NCBI GenBank assembly: GCA_031459715.1
Contig: JAVKIA010000015.1
Span: forward strand, 1-60,698
Reading direction: 5' to 3'
Length of the DNA stretch: 60,698 bases
DNA from: Armatimonadota bacterium
GTDB lineage: Bacteria; Sysuimicrobiota; Sysuimicrobiia; Sysuimicrobiales; Humicultoraceae
Below the pieces are notes generated by a model. That model was not told the origin of the DNA. It saw only the letters and a program-made list of their open reading frames with translations, and made no database searches. Positions 48,685 through 56,840 of the stretch are shown piece after piece. A program made the position numbers and the translations under genes. The first letter of the stretch is position 1. The number at the start of each line of letters is the position of its first letter.

Positions 48685-49887
48685 TCAGAGGGAGCTGGCC
48701 CCGCGGCGCTGGTAGCGGCGCACGACCCCCCGGCCGGCCAGCCCCACCAGGAGCACGGGGGCCAGGGCGCTCAGGGTGACCACCAGCCGCTCGGCTGCAG
48801 CCAGCAGCTGCCGGATCGTTCCCAGGAAGGCCTCCCGCATCCGGCGCCACGAGGCGGTAAAGTCCCAGAAGATCCCGGAACTGCCTCTGGGCTTCTGGCG
48901 CAGCCTCACCTCAAGCGCGGCCAGCTCCACGCGGTGGGCCAGAAAGCGCAGCCGCCCGCTCAACCGCTCGATCTCCCCCCGGACGCGGGAGAGTTCCTGC
49001 TCGATGGCCAGCAGGTCGGCCACCCGCGTTGCCCGCTCCATAAAGATGAGCAGCTGCCGCTCGTGTCTCTCCAGGTTGCGGATGCGCGCCTGCAGGTCAA
49101 CGAACTCCTCGGTGACATCCTGCCCGCTCACTCGTCGCCCCCTGACCTGGCCCAGCGCTTCGACCCGCTCCAGCGTGCGGGAGAAGGCCCGGGCGGGCAC
49201 GCGCAGCACGAAGGTCCCCTGCGGCGGTTCCCCCTGCGAGGTGGTGGACTCGGCGACGAAGCCCCCGCTGTCCTCGGCGATACGCACCAGGGAGGCCGAA
49301 GCGTCCTCGAAACTGGCCACCTCCACCGTCAGCTCGGCCTGGCGGACCACCTGCCGCTCGAAGGGCAGACGGGGAGCCTCCGGGACCTGCCCCCGGAGCG
49401 GGACGGCGGGGACCCCCACCTGCCGGGTCCGGCCAAGTCCCTCGCTGCTCCCCACCCTCTCCACCGCCTGCACCGGCAGCGGGGGGCGCGCTCCCTGCCG
49501 CTCCTCCGCCACCTGCCTGCGCGCGGGCAGGAGGTCCGGCCAGAGGTTGACGGCGAAGAGGGCGACCAGCCCCGCGGCGGCTGCCACCAGCCCCACGCGC
49601 CAGAGGGCGCCTCCCGGCGCTGTCACGCCCGATAGTCGGAAACGGGAGCGGACGGGATGACTCTGCTCCGCCTCCAGCTGCTGTCGCACGGCGGCGCGGA
49701 GGCCGGCGGGGGCGCGCACCGCCTCCATCTGGCCTAGCAGGGCCACGGTGCGCCGCAGCCCGGCGAGGGCCCCGCGGCAGGCGGCGCAGGCCTCCAGGTG
49801 GGCCCCCACCTCGCGTCGCTCTGCGGCGTCGATCCGCCCGTCCAGGTACGCGGAGAGCCGTTCCAGCGGCAGGTGAGCCTCCATCAT
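48685..49887 (-). CDS. Zinc-finger (anti-sigma type) / DUF4349 membrane protein
   Basis: 400 residues. The N-terminus contains a zf-HC2-type HxxxCxxC (HLEACAAC, residues 30-37), the fold of zinc-binding anti-sigma factors. One membrane helix follows (about 97-115), then a DUF4349 extracytoplasmic region: RQAELTVEVASFEDASASL, FVAESTTSQG, a coiled coil with NLERHERQLLIFMERATRVADLL, and a second membrane helix near the C-terminus. The ATG overlaps the ECF sigma stop (ATGA), so it is the cognate anti-sigma factor by context. DUF4349 itself has no known function. Confidence 0.85.
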   Translation of the reverse strand: MMEAHLPLERLSAYLDGRIDAAERREVGAHLEACAACRGALAGLRRTVALLGQMEAVRAPAGLRAAVRQQLEAEQSHPVRSRFRLSGVTAPGGALWRVGLVAAAAGLVALFAVNLWPDLLPARRQVAEERQGARPPLPVQAVERVGSSEGLGRTRQVGVPAVPLRGQVPEAPRLPFERQVVRQAELTVEVASFEDASASLVRIAEDSGGFVAESTTSQGEPPQGTFVLRVPARAFSRTLERVEALGQVRGRRVSGQDVTEEFVDLQARIRNLERHERQLLIFMERATRVADLLAIEQELSRVRGEIERLSGRLRFLAHRVELAALEVRLRQKPRGSSGIFWDFTASWRRMREAFLGTIRQLLAAAERLVVTLSALAPVLLVGLAGRGVVRRYQRRGASSL

Positions 49888-50531
49888 CCTTCCTCCAGCA
49901 GTTCACCCGGTGCCAGATCCCTCAGCGCCCGGCGCAGCGAATCGCGCGCCCGGCTCAGCCGGGAACGCACCGTGCCCAGGGGGATGCGCAGGACGGCGGC
50001 GATCTCCTCGTAGGCCAGGCCCTGCAGGTCGCGCAGCACGATCACCACCCGGTGGTCGGGAGAGAGCTGCTGCAGCGCCTGGTGTACCCGCTGCTGGACC
50101 TCCCGCCGTTCCGCCTCCCGGTCGGGGTTGTGAGCGCTGGCGGGCAGCGCCACATCCTCCAGAGGAAGGGGCGGTGCCTGTGGCCGGCGGCGCACGATGT
50201 CCAGGGCCGCGTTCACGGCGATGCGGTGCAGCCAGGTGCCGAAGGCGGCTTCGTGACGGTAGCGGGGCAGGGCGCGGAAGGCCTTGACGAAGGTCTCCTG
50301 CGCCGCATCGTGGGCGTCGTCGGCGTTCCCGGTGATGCGGTAGACGGTATGGTAGACGCGGTCCTGGTGCGCGGCCACCAAGTGGTCAAAGGCGTCCAGG
50401 TCGCCGCGGCGGCTGCGCTCGATCAGCGCCCCTTCCGCCGGATCCACCTGCGCCGGCGCTTCACCGGCTGCGGCTTCCGTGGGCCACCTCCCCGCGGGCA
50501 TCTGTGCCCTGGTCGCCGACATCCGTCCCAT
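49884..50531 (-). CDS. ECF-type RNA polymerase sigma factor
   Basis: 215 residues. Region 2 (about 45-110: DRVYHTVYRITGNADDAHDAAQ, FGTWLHRIAVNAALD) and region 4 (about 150-205: LSPDHRVVIVLRDLQGLAYEEIA, PLGTVRSRLSRARDSLRR) are typical of extracytoplasmic-function sigma factors. The start MGRMSATRAQ is chosen because an AGGAGGGG lies 12 bases upstream. The open frame continues through the tRNA-Leu gene and cannot be coding there. Coupled by ATGA to the zinc-finger/DUF4349 protein. It lies 58 bases behind tRNA-Leu(CAA), possibly on the same transcript. Confidence 0.93.
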   Translation of the reverse strand: MGRMSATRAQMPAGRWPTEAAAGEAPAQVDPAEGALIERSRRGDLDAFDHLVAAHQDRVYHTVYRITGNADDAHDAAQETFVKAFRALPRYRHEAAFGTWLHRIAVNAALDIVRRRPQAPPLPLEDVALPASAHNPDREAERREVQQRVHQALQQLSPDHRVVIVLRDLQGLAYEEIAAVLRIPLGTVRSRLSRARDSLRRALRDLAPGELLEEG

Positions 50532-50589
50532 TAGACGGAGGCACCCCTCCTGAGTTCCGCTGTGCAGGGGAACAATCGGTAATTCCAGG

Positions 50590-50676
50590 TGGTGCCGGGG
50601 GCGGGACTCGAACCCGCACGGGGTTTCCCCCATCGGTTTTTGAGACCGAAGCGTCTGCCTGTTTCGCCACCCCGGC
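50590..50676 (-). tRNA. tRNA-Leu (anticodon CAA)
   Basis: Class II tRNA of 87 nt. Acceptor arms GCCGGGG and CCCCGGC. The anticodon stem TCGGT/ACCGA encloses CTCAAAA, giving CAA. Long variable arm (TGGGGGAAACCCCG), T arm GGTTCGAGTCC, encoded CCA. Its promoter is about 34 bases upstream; the ECF sigma gene follows downstream on the same strand. Confidence 0.95.
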
Positions 50677-50709
50677 ACACGTGCCTGGTGCAAAGGGTTG
50701 CGCAGGACG

Positions 50710-50738
50710 ATGGTAGCACCGCACCACATTGCGGGCAA
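50710..50738 (-). promoter_or_regulatory. Promoter of tRNA-Leu(CAA), possibly also of the ECF sigma gene
   Basis: Minus strand: TTGCCC (complement of 50733-50738), 17 bases, TACCAT (complement of 50710-50715). The -10 is identical to that of the tRNA-Cys/Leu(TAA) promoter. No other promoter is apparent before the sigma factor. Confidence 0.55.
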
Positions 50739-50787
50739 GGCATGGCACCGGCTTAGAAACCCGGGCAAACAGCTTCTAGTATTTGGA

Positions 50788-51801
50788 TCAGTGTGGCCAG
50801 TCCAGAATGGCCAGGTACTGCCGGAAGAAGGCCTCCAGGACTGCCGGCCGGCTCACTGCCTGCAGCAGCAGGCGCAACAGGCGGCGCGGCAGGAACAACA
50901 CCGCGCCATTTGCCCACAGCAGGACCCGGAAGCGAAGGCGCTCCCGCCACACGATGGAGCGGTAGCGCGACGCGGCCTCCTCCAGGGACCAGCGCCCCTG
51001 CAGCACGCCCTGCAGCAGGCGGCCACAGAGTTCCCCGGCCCGCACGGCGGTGCGGATCCCCTCCCCCGTCAGCGGGAGGCACTGGCCCGCCGCATCGCCG
51101 GCGAGGAAGGTGCGGCCGACCACCGTTGGGCACAGGCCGGTGGCCAGAAATCCCCCGTGTAGAGGCCCGGGAGCGAGGTCGAAGCGGGAGAGGAAACGGC
51201 TCAGGGCGGGCAGCAGCCTGGTCTCTCCCCGGTAGCTGAGCACGCCGAAGCGGGTCACCGCTCCGCAAGAAAAGGCCCAGGCGTAGCCGTCAGAGACCTC
51301 CGGCACGAAGTAGAACCGCAGCCCGGTCTCGGGGGGCGCGGGAATCTCCGTTTCCAGGCCGAAGGCCAGCCGCCTCCCCCGCGCCGCCGCGGCCAGCACA
51401 GAGCGGGGACCGGTGGCGTCCACGACAGCGCGGGCAGGAAATGTGCCGGCTGTGGTGTGCACGCAGCCGTCCTCAATCCTCAGCACGGAAGCCTGGAGAA
51501 AGTGCGCCCCGGTGACGGCAAAGGCCAGCCGGCAGTAGGCTGCGTAGTCGAAGGTGCAGAAGGGCTCGGGAAGCGGCCAGCGTACCGCCTGCGCTCCCAC
51601 GGTGATGCGCAGATGGTCGTGCCGCTGCAGGATGGCCTCTCCTGCACCCGCGCGTTCTACCAGGGATGCGGGGGCCGCGCAGGCGGAGGTCTGCCCCGCG
51701 CCCAGGGGTGCCCGGTCCACAAGCAACGCCACCGGGCCCAGGACGCGGGCGGCGGCCAGACCGGCGAAGCTGGCCCCGGCGATGAACACGGGGTGCTGCA
51801 C
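50788..51801 (-). CDS. FAD-dependent oxidoreductase, geranylgeranyl-reductase-like
   Basis: 337 residues. The N-terminal FAD-binding turn reads GASFAGLAAARVLG, a GxSxAG form seen in the geranylgeranyl reductase/FixC-like group. RAVVDATGPRSVLA is the second nucleotide motif and VGRTFLAGDAAGQCLPLTGEGI the third, which contacts the FAD ribityl. The C-terminal 70 residues are helical and basic. Family members reduce isoprenoid or other lipid double bonds; substrate unknown here. GTG start, 13 bases after the DUF881 gene. Confidence 0.85.
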   Translation of the reverse strand: MQHPVFIAGASFAGLAAARVLGPVALLVDRAPLGAGQTSACAAPASLVERAGAGEAILQRHDHLRITVGAQAVRWPLPEPFCTFDYAAYCRLAFAVTGAHFLQASVLRIEDGCVHTTAGTFPARAVVDATGPRSVLAAAARGRRLAFGLETEIPAPPETGLRFYFVPEVSDGYAWAFSCGAVTRFGVLSYRGETRLLPALSRFLSRFDLAPGPLHGGFLATGLCPTVVGRTFLAGDAAGQCLPLTGEGIRTAVRAGELCGRLLQGVLQGRWSLEEAASRYRSIVWRERLRFRVLLWANGAVLFLPRRLLRLLLQAVSRPAVLEAFFRQYLAILDWPH

Positions 51802-51814
51802 CGCGATCCTCGTC

Positions 51815-52552
51815 CTACGGCAGCGGCCGTGCGTGCTCGAACCGCACCGGCCGGGACAGAGCCGGGACGCGCAGGCGGTCGTGGCGGGTGACGGCCACGC
51901 TCAGGCCGATGGTGCGCAGGGCCTCCACCAGCCCGCCCCGGATGTTCAGGGCACCCTCCAGCGTGGCGGGGTCACCCAGGGCGGTGATGACAAAGGGCCC
52001 CTGCAGACGCTCCAGGTCTGCGACCACGGTCCCACCCACCTGCCCGAACCCCGTCATCGCCGTCACCCGGTGGCCGTTGACGGCCACCGCTTCTGCGCCT
52101 GCCGCCCACAGCTCGTTGACCACCCCGACGATGTCCTGGTAGGTGACCACCACCGGGTTGCTGCCGGCCGGCCGACTGGGCGCGTCCTTCATGGTCACGG
52201 TGACCCCGGGCCCTTCCATGGCCTTCAGACCCACCGCGGTACGCAGCACCTCCAGCTCCCTGGACATGGCGGCGGTCAGGCTCTGCCCCTCGGCTGCGCT
52301 CCGCTCGTAGGCCTCCAGCTGCCGGCGCAGCGCGGCCACCTGCGCCTCCAGGGCCGCGTTCGCCTCCCGCTCCTCACGCAAGAGTGTAGCCAGGGCGTAG
52401 ACATTCCTGGTGGGCACCTCCGGCTGCTGCACCAGGGAGCGACCGGCCCGAGACTGGATGACAAGGAGGAAGCCTAAGGCCAGCAACAGCACCGCGGCCA
52501 GCACCTGCAGCACGGGCAGGGCCAGGGGGCGGGGGGCTGCCGGCTGATCCAT
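51815..52552 (-). CDS. DUF881-family membrane-anchored coiled-coil protein
   Basis: 245 residues. One membrane helix (about 13-35, LPVLQVLAAVLLLALGFLLV), a coiled coil (about 58-100, LREEREANAALEAQVAALRR) and a DUF881 domain (about 105-240) with the family blocks GPGVTVTMKDAP, GAEAVAVNGHRV and ITALGDPATLEGAL. DUF881 proteins occur in Gram-positive-like bacteria near division and envelope genes; no activity is established. Same strand as, and 20 bases after, the TlpA-like gene. Confidence 0.9.
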   Translation of the reverse strand: MDQPAAPRPLALPVLQVLAAVLLLALGFLLVIQSRAGRSLVQQPEVPTRNVYALATLLREEREANAALEAQVAALRRQLEAYERSAAEGQSLTAAMSRELEVLRTAVGLKAMEGPGVTVTMKDAPSRPAGSNPVVVTYQDIVGVVNELWAAGAEAVAVNGHRVTAMTGFGQVGGTVVADLERLQGPFVITALGDPATLEGALNIRGGLVEALRTIGLSVAVTRHDRLRVPALSRPVRFEHARPLP

Positions 52553-52572
52553 GGCGGGTGATCCCTCCCGGC

Positions 52573-53181
52573 TCAGGGTGCCGTCCCGGCCCCGGCCCGG
52601 ACCAGCCGGCGCTCCAGCTCGGCAGCTCCGGCGGGTCCGATAAACGGACCGACGAACCGGTCGACGAGCATCCCCGATGGGTCGATGAAGATCGAGGTGG
52701 GCAGCCCCGTGATCTGGTAGCGCTCCATCAGCCTGCCGCTCCGGTCAAAGACCGCCGGGTAGGGCAGCCCGTGGCGCTGCAGGAAGGCCCTCGCCGCGTC
52801 CACCTCGTCCAGAACGGCCACACCGACGAAGACCACCCCGCGGTTGCGGTAGCGCTCGTACACCGTCCGCAGGTCAGGCGCCTCCGCCGCGCACGGGGCG
52901 CACCAGGAGGCGAAGAAGTTGAGCAGAACCACCTTCCCCCGAAAGTCGCTGAGGCGGAGCTGGCCGCCCCGGAGGGAGGGAAGGGTAAAGTCGGGAGCCG
53001 GACGTCCCGCCAGCAGCGGTGAGGCGGGTGAGCGGCCCGATGGCGGGACCACTGCATAGGGACGAAGCGCCCGGGGGTCCTGCCCGGGTGAGGTGGCGGG
53101 AAGGACGAGAAGGTAGGCGAGGCCACCACCGGCCAGCAACCCCACCAGAGCGCCAAGGAACAGACGTCTCCCCCGGGTCAT
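52573..53181 (-). CDS. TlpA/ResA-like membrane-anchored thioredoxin-fold protein
   Basis: 202 residues starting MTRGRRLFLGALVG, chosen because an in-frame ATG lies one base after dnaE and AGGGTGA precedes it. One N-terminal membrane helix (about 6-25), a short linker, then a peroxiredoxin/thioredoxin domain with LLNFFASWCAPCAAEAP (CxxC) and GLPTSIFIDPSG with the cis-Pro. Such proteins reduce disulfides outside the membrane, e.g. in cytochrome c maturation; no cytochrome genes are in the window, so the substrate is open. Confidence 0.9.
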   Translation of the reverse strand: MTRGRRLFLGALVGLLAGGGLAYLLVLPATSPGQDPRALRPYAVVPPSGRSPASPLLAGRPAPDFTLPSLRGGQLRLSDFRGKVVLLNFFASWCAPCAAEAPDLRTVYERYRNRGVVFVGVAVLDEVDAARAFLQRHGLPYPAVFDRSGRLMERYQITGLPTSIFIDPSGMLVDRFVGPFIGPAGAAELERRLVRAGAGTAP

Positions 53182-53182
53182 C

Positions 53183-56100
53183 CTACCGGTCACCCTCCTC
53201 CACCCAGGCCGTCCCTGCGCCGAACTCCGACTCCAGGTCCTCAGCCAGCGCGGGGTCGGCACGCACGCGAACCTCCTGGGAGCGAACGACCGTCTCCCGG
53301 TCGTCGCGCACCAGGTGCAGGACCAGCGGGTGGTGTCCGGGGTGCCGCTCCAAGGCCACCCGCAACCGCTCCAGCGCCTCCGCGCCGAGGTGGACCGGGA
53401 GGCGGACGTGGAGCACCGGGCCTCCCGGCCCCTCCGGGGGCGTCTCCTCCGGCGCCAAAGCGACTGTCCCGCCGTTCCCGTCCGCGCCGGGCGCGTCCTC
53501 CGCCAGCAGCGGCTCAGCCTCCGTGAGCGGCTCCGCCACCGGGGCCTCAGCGAGCGGGAAAAGGCTCTCCGCCAGGACCTTCACCTGCTGCTCCGCCACG
53601 TCTGCCCGGCCGCGTACCACCAGGACGGCGTCCTTCTTCAGGAGGAAGGCGTTTTGCTCATAGGTCTTGGGGAAGACGATCACCTCCACCGCTCCGGTGA
53701 GATCTTCCAGGGTGAGGAAGGCCATCACCGATCCGCTCCTGGTGGTGGTGCGCTTGAGGGCGGTGACGATGCCCCCCACGGTGACCGTGGTCCGATCGGG
53801 CACTTCGGAGAGCTGGCCGATGGGCAGGCTGACCCGCGCCGCCAGGTCCTCCTGCAGGTGAGCCAGCGGGTGGTCGGAGATGTACAGGCCCAGCATCTCC
53901 TTCTCCATGGCCAGGCGCTCCCGGTCGCTGAACTCCTCCACCGGGAGGAGTGGCGGGGACTCGACCGCGGGCCCGTCCAGGGCGAAGAGGCCCTGCTGCG
54001 GGGAGTCGCGCAGCCGCTGCACCCGCTGCGCCGCCGCCAGGGCCTGGTCCAGGCTGGCCAGCAGCTGCGCCCGGGGCTGGCCCAGGGAATCCAGCGCTCC
54101 CGCCTTGATCAGGCTCTCCAGAACCCGCTTGTTCACCACCCGCCCGTCCACCCGGGCGCACAGGTCGGTCAGGGAGCTGAAGGGACCCTCCTGCCGCGCG
54201 CGGATGATCTCCTGCACGGCGCCCGCTCCCACGTGCTTCACCGCGCTGAGCCCGAAGCGGATGGCCTCGCCCTCCACCGAGAAGTTCTCCTCCGAGGCGT
54301 TCACGTCCGGGGGGAGGACGCGGATGCCCATGCGCCGCGCCTCCGCCACGGCCAGCGCCACCTTGGCCATCCAGTCCTGCCCCTGCGCCTCGTGGGTGAG
54401 CACCGCGGTCATGTACTCCACGGGGTAGTTGGCCTTGAGGTAGGCGGTGTAGTAGGCGATCAGGCCGTAGCAGGCGGCGTGCGCCCGGTTGAAGCCGTAA
54501 CGGGCAAAGGGCTCGAACTGCTCCCACAGCTGGTCGGCGGTGCGCCGGGGGATGCCGCGGCGGCGGCACCCGGCGATGAACTTCTCCCGTTGCGCCTCCA
54601 GCTTGTCCTTGATCTTCTTCCCCACCGCGTAGCGCAGGACGTCCGCCTCGGCCAGGGTGTAGCCTGCGGCCGCCTGGGCCACCGCCATCACGTCCTCCTG
54701 GTAGACCATCACCCCGTAGGTCTCGCGGAGCACGGGCTCCAGTGAGGGATGCAGGTAGGTGATGGGCTCGCGGCCGTGCTTGCGGCGGATGTAGGCGGGG
54801 ATGTTGGCCATGGGCCCGGGGCGGAAGAGGGCCACCATGGCCATGATGTCCTCGATGCGTGAGGGGCGCAGCTCCTTCAGGTAGCGGGTCATCCCCGCCC
54901 CCTCCAGCTGGAAGATCCCCACCGTCTCCCCGGCGGAGAGGAGGTCGTAGGTCTTCTGGTCGTCCAGGGGGATGGCCTTCAGGTCGATGCGCATCCCCCG
55001 GGTGCGGGCGATGATGCGCAGGGCGGTGTCCAGGATGGTGAGGTTGATCAGCCCGAGGAAGTCCATCTTCAGCAGGCCGATCTTCTCCACCGCATTCATG
55101 TCGTACTGGGTCATCACCAGGTCGCCCTTGGTGGACTTCTGCAGGGGAACGTGCTCGATGAGCGGGTCACGGGAAATGATCACGCCAGCGGCGTGGGTGC
55201 TGGCATGGCGGGCGACGCCTTCCAGTTTCTGGGCCAGATCCAGCAGGCGCCGCACCTGGGGGTTCTCCTGAGCGCTGCGGGCCAGTTCGGGGTCGGCACG
55301 CAGGGCCTCGTCGATGGAGGCGTGGAAGGGGATGAGCTTGGCGATGCGATCCACCTCGCCGTAGGGGAGTCCCATCACCCGGCCCACATCCCGCACCGCC
55401 TGCCGCGCCCCCATGGTGCCGAAGGTGATGATCTGGGCCACGTGGTCGATGCCGTAGCGCTCGATGACGTAGCGGATCACCTCGTCGCGCCGGCTGTCCA
55501 TGAAGTCCACGTCGATGTCCGGCGGGGTGACCCGTTCCAGGTTGAGGAACCGCTCGAAGGGGAGGCGGTACTGCAGGGGGTCCACGTCGGTCACGCCCAG
55601 GGCGTAGAGGACCAGGCTGCCGGCGGCGGACCCGCGCACGGTGGTGAGGATGCCCTGGCGGCGGGCGAAGTTGACAAAGTCCTGGACGATGAGGAAGTAG
55701 GCGGCGTAGCCCGTGCGGGCGATGATCTCCAGCTCATGGTCCAGGCGCGCCTGCACCTCGGGGGTGATCCGGCCAAAGAGGCGGTGCAGCCCGGCTTCGC
55801 ACAGGCGGCGCAGGTAGCTGTCGGCGGTCTCCCCCGGCGGCACGGGAAAGTGGGGCAGGCGCAGCCGCCCCATCTCGATCTCCACGTGCGCGCGCTCCGC
55901 GATCTCCAGCGGCGTGCGCACAGCCTGGGGGATCTCGGCGAAGAGGCGGCTCATCTCCTCGGCGCTCTTCAGGTAGAACTGGGGCACGTTCCCCATGCGC
56001 GGCTTGTCCGTCTGCTCCAGACCGATGTTCATCTGGATGCACATGAGTGCGTCCTGCGCGTCCGCCTCGTCCGGGCGCACGTAGTGCACGTCGTTGGTGG

Positions 56101-56710
56101 CCAGCAGCGGCAGGTCCAGCTCCCGGGCCAGGCGCAGCATCCCCTGGATCACGCGGGCTTCCTCAGGCAGGCCGTGGTTCTGCACCTCCAGGAAGAAGTT
56201 TCCCGGCCCGAAGATGTCCCGGTAGGCGGCGGCGATCTCCCGCGCGCCCGCCAGATCGTCGCGCAGGATCGCCCGGGCCACCTCCCCCTGCACGCAGGCG
56301 GAGGAGCCCACCAGGCCCCGGCTGTGGCGGGCCAGGACCTCGCGGTCGATCCGCGGCTTGTAGTAGAAGCCCTCCAGGTGCGCCACCGTGGTCAGAGCCA
56401 TCAGGTTGCGGTACCCCTCGGTGCTGGTGGCCAGCAGGATCAGGTGGGCGGGGTTGGCGTCCAGCTTGGGGTCCCGGTCGGAGAGCCGCCGCGGGGCCAC
56501 GTAGGCCTCCACACCCAGGATGGGGGTCAGACCGTACTCCCGCGCCGCCAGGAAGAACTCGATGGCGCCGTACATCGCCCCGTGGTCGGTCAGGGCGACG
56601 GCAGGCATACCCAGCCGCACCGCCTCCTCCATCAGGGGGCGGATGCGGCTGTGGCCATCGAGCAGCGAGTACTCTGTGTGCAGGTGGCAGTGGACGAACG
56701 GGTCAGACAT
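53183..56710 (-). CDS. dnaE: DNA polymerase III subunit alpha (DnaE)
   Basis: Replicative polymerase, 1175 residues. PHP domain at the N-terminus (CHLHTEYSLLDG, LTDHGAMYG), polymerase core with catalytic PDIDVDFMDSRRDEVI, helix-hairpin-helix region and C-terminal OB fold (VTVGGIVTALKRTTTRSG). The last 150 residues include an acidic Ala/Pro-rich linker and an unassigned tail. ATG with GAGGACCTGCGG just upstream. It is the first gene of a dnaE-TlpA-DUF881-flavoprotein row on the minus strand. Confidence 0.98.
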   Translation of the reverse strand: MSDPFVHCHLHTEYSLLDGHSRIRPLMEEAVRLGMPAVALTDHGAMYGAIEFFLAAREYGLTPILGVEAYVAPRRLSDRDPKLDANPAHLILLATSTEGYRNLMALTTVAHLEGFYYKPRIDREVLARHSRGLVGSSACVQGEVARAILRDDLAGAREIAAAYRDIFGPGNFFLEVQNHGLPEEARVIQGMLRLARELDLPLLATNDVHYVRPDEADAQDALMCIQMNIGLEQTDKPRMGNVPQFYLKSAEEMSRLFAEIPQAVRTPLEIAERAHVEIEMGRLRLPHFPVPPGETADSYLRRLCEAGLHRLFGRITPEVQARLDHELEIIARTGYAAYFLIVQDFVNFARRQGILTTVRGSAAGSLVLYALGVTDVDPLQYRLPFERFLNLERVTPPDIDVDFMDSRRDEVIRYVIERYGIDHVAQIITFGTMGARQAVRDVGRVMGLPYGEVDRIAKLIPFHASIDEALRADPELARSAQENPQVRRLLDLAQKLEGVARHASTHAAGVIISRDPLIEHVPLQKSTKGDLVMTQYDMNAVEKIGLLKMDFLGLINLTILDTALRIIARTRGMRIDLKAIPLDDQKTYDLLSAGETVGIFQLEGAGMTRYLKELRPSRIEDIMAMVALFRPGPMANIPAYIRRKHGREPITYLHPSLEPVLRETYGVMVYQEDVMAVAQAAAGYTLAEADVLRYAVGKKIKDKLEAQREKFIAGCRRRGIPRRTADQLWEQFEPFARYGFNRAHAACYGLIAYYTAYLKANYPVEYMTAVLTHEAQGQDWMAKVALAVAEARRMGIRVLPPDVNASEENFSVEGEAIRFGLSAVKHVGAGAVQEIIRARQEGPFSSLTDLCARVDGRVVNKRVLESLIKAGALDSLGQPRAQLLASLDQALAAAQRVQRLRDSPQQGLFALDGPAVESPPLLPVEEFSDRERLAMEKEMLGLYISDHPLAHLQEDLAARVSLPIGQLSEVPDRTTVTVGGIVTALKRTTTRSGSVMAFLTLEDLTGAVEVIVFPKTYEQNAFLLKKDAVLVVRGRADVAEQQVKVLAESLFPLAEAPVAEPLTEAEPLLAEDAPGADGNGGTVALAPEETPPEGPGGPVLHVRLPVHLGAEALERLRVALERHPGHHPLVLHLVRDDRETVVRSQEVRVRADPALAEDLESEFGAGTAWVEEGDR

Positions 56711-56840
56711 CCGCAGGTCCTCTTCCAGAGTTTACCGCCGGAAGCCTCTCCGGGGCCACCACAAGTCACCGGGGCAGCACGCCCAGGACTTCCCTCCCAG
56801 GCGGGACGACAGGGAAGGGAGGTTCCCCTGATAGCCGGAG

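Noticed and set aside
46099-49635. A 1178-codon plus-strand open frame opposite polA and the DUF4349 gene
   Set aside because: Antisense shadow across two real genes and their gap; composition and lack of motifs rule it out.
50532-50768. N-terminal extension of the ECF sigma factor by up to 79 residues
   Set aside because: The extension would read through the tRNA-Leu(CAA) gene and has no family similarity. A start with a ribosome binding site exists at 50531.
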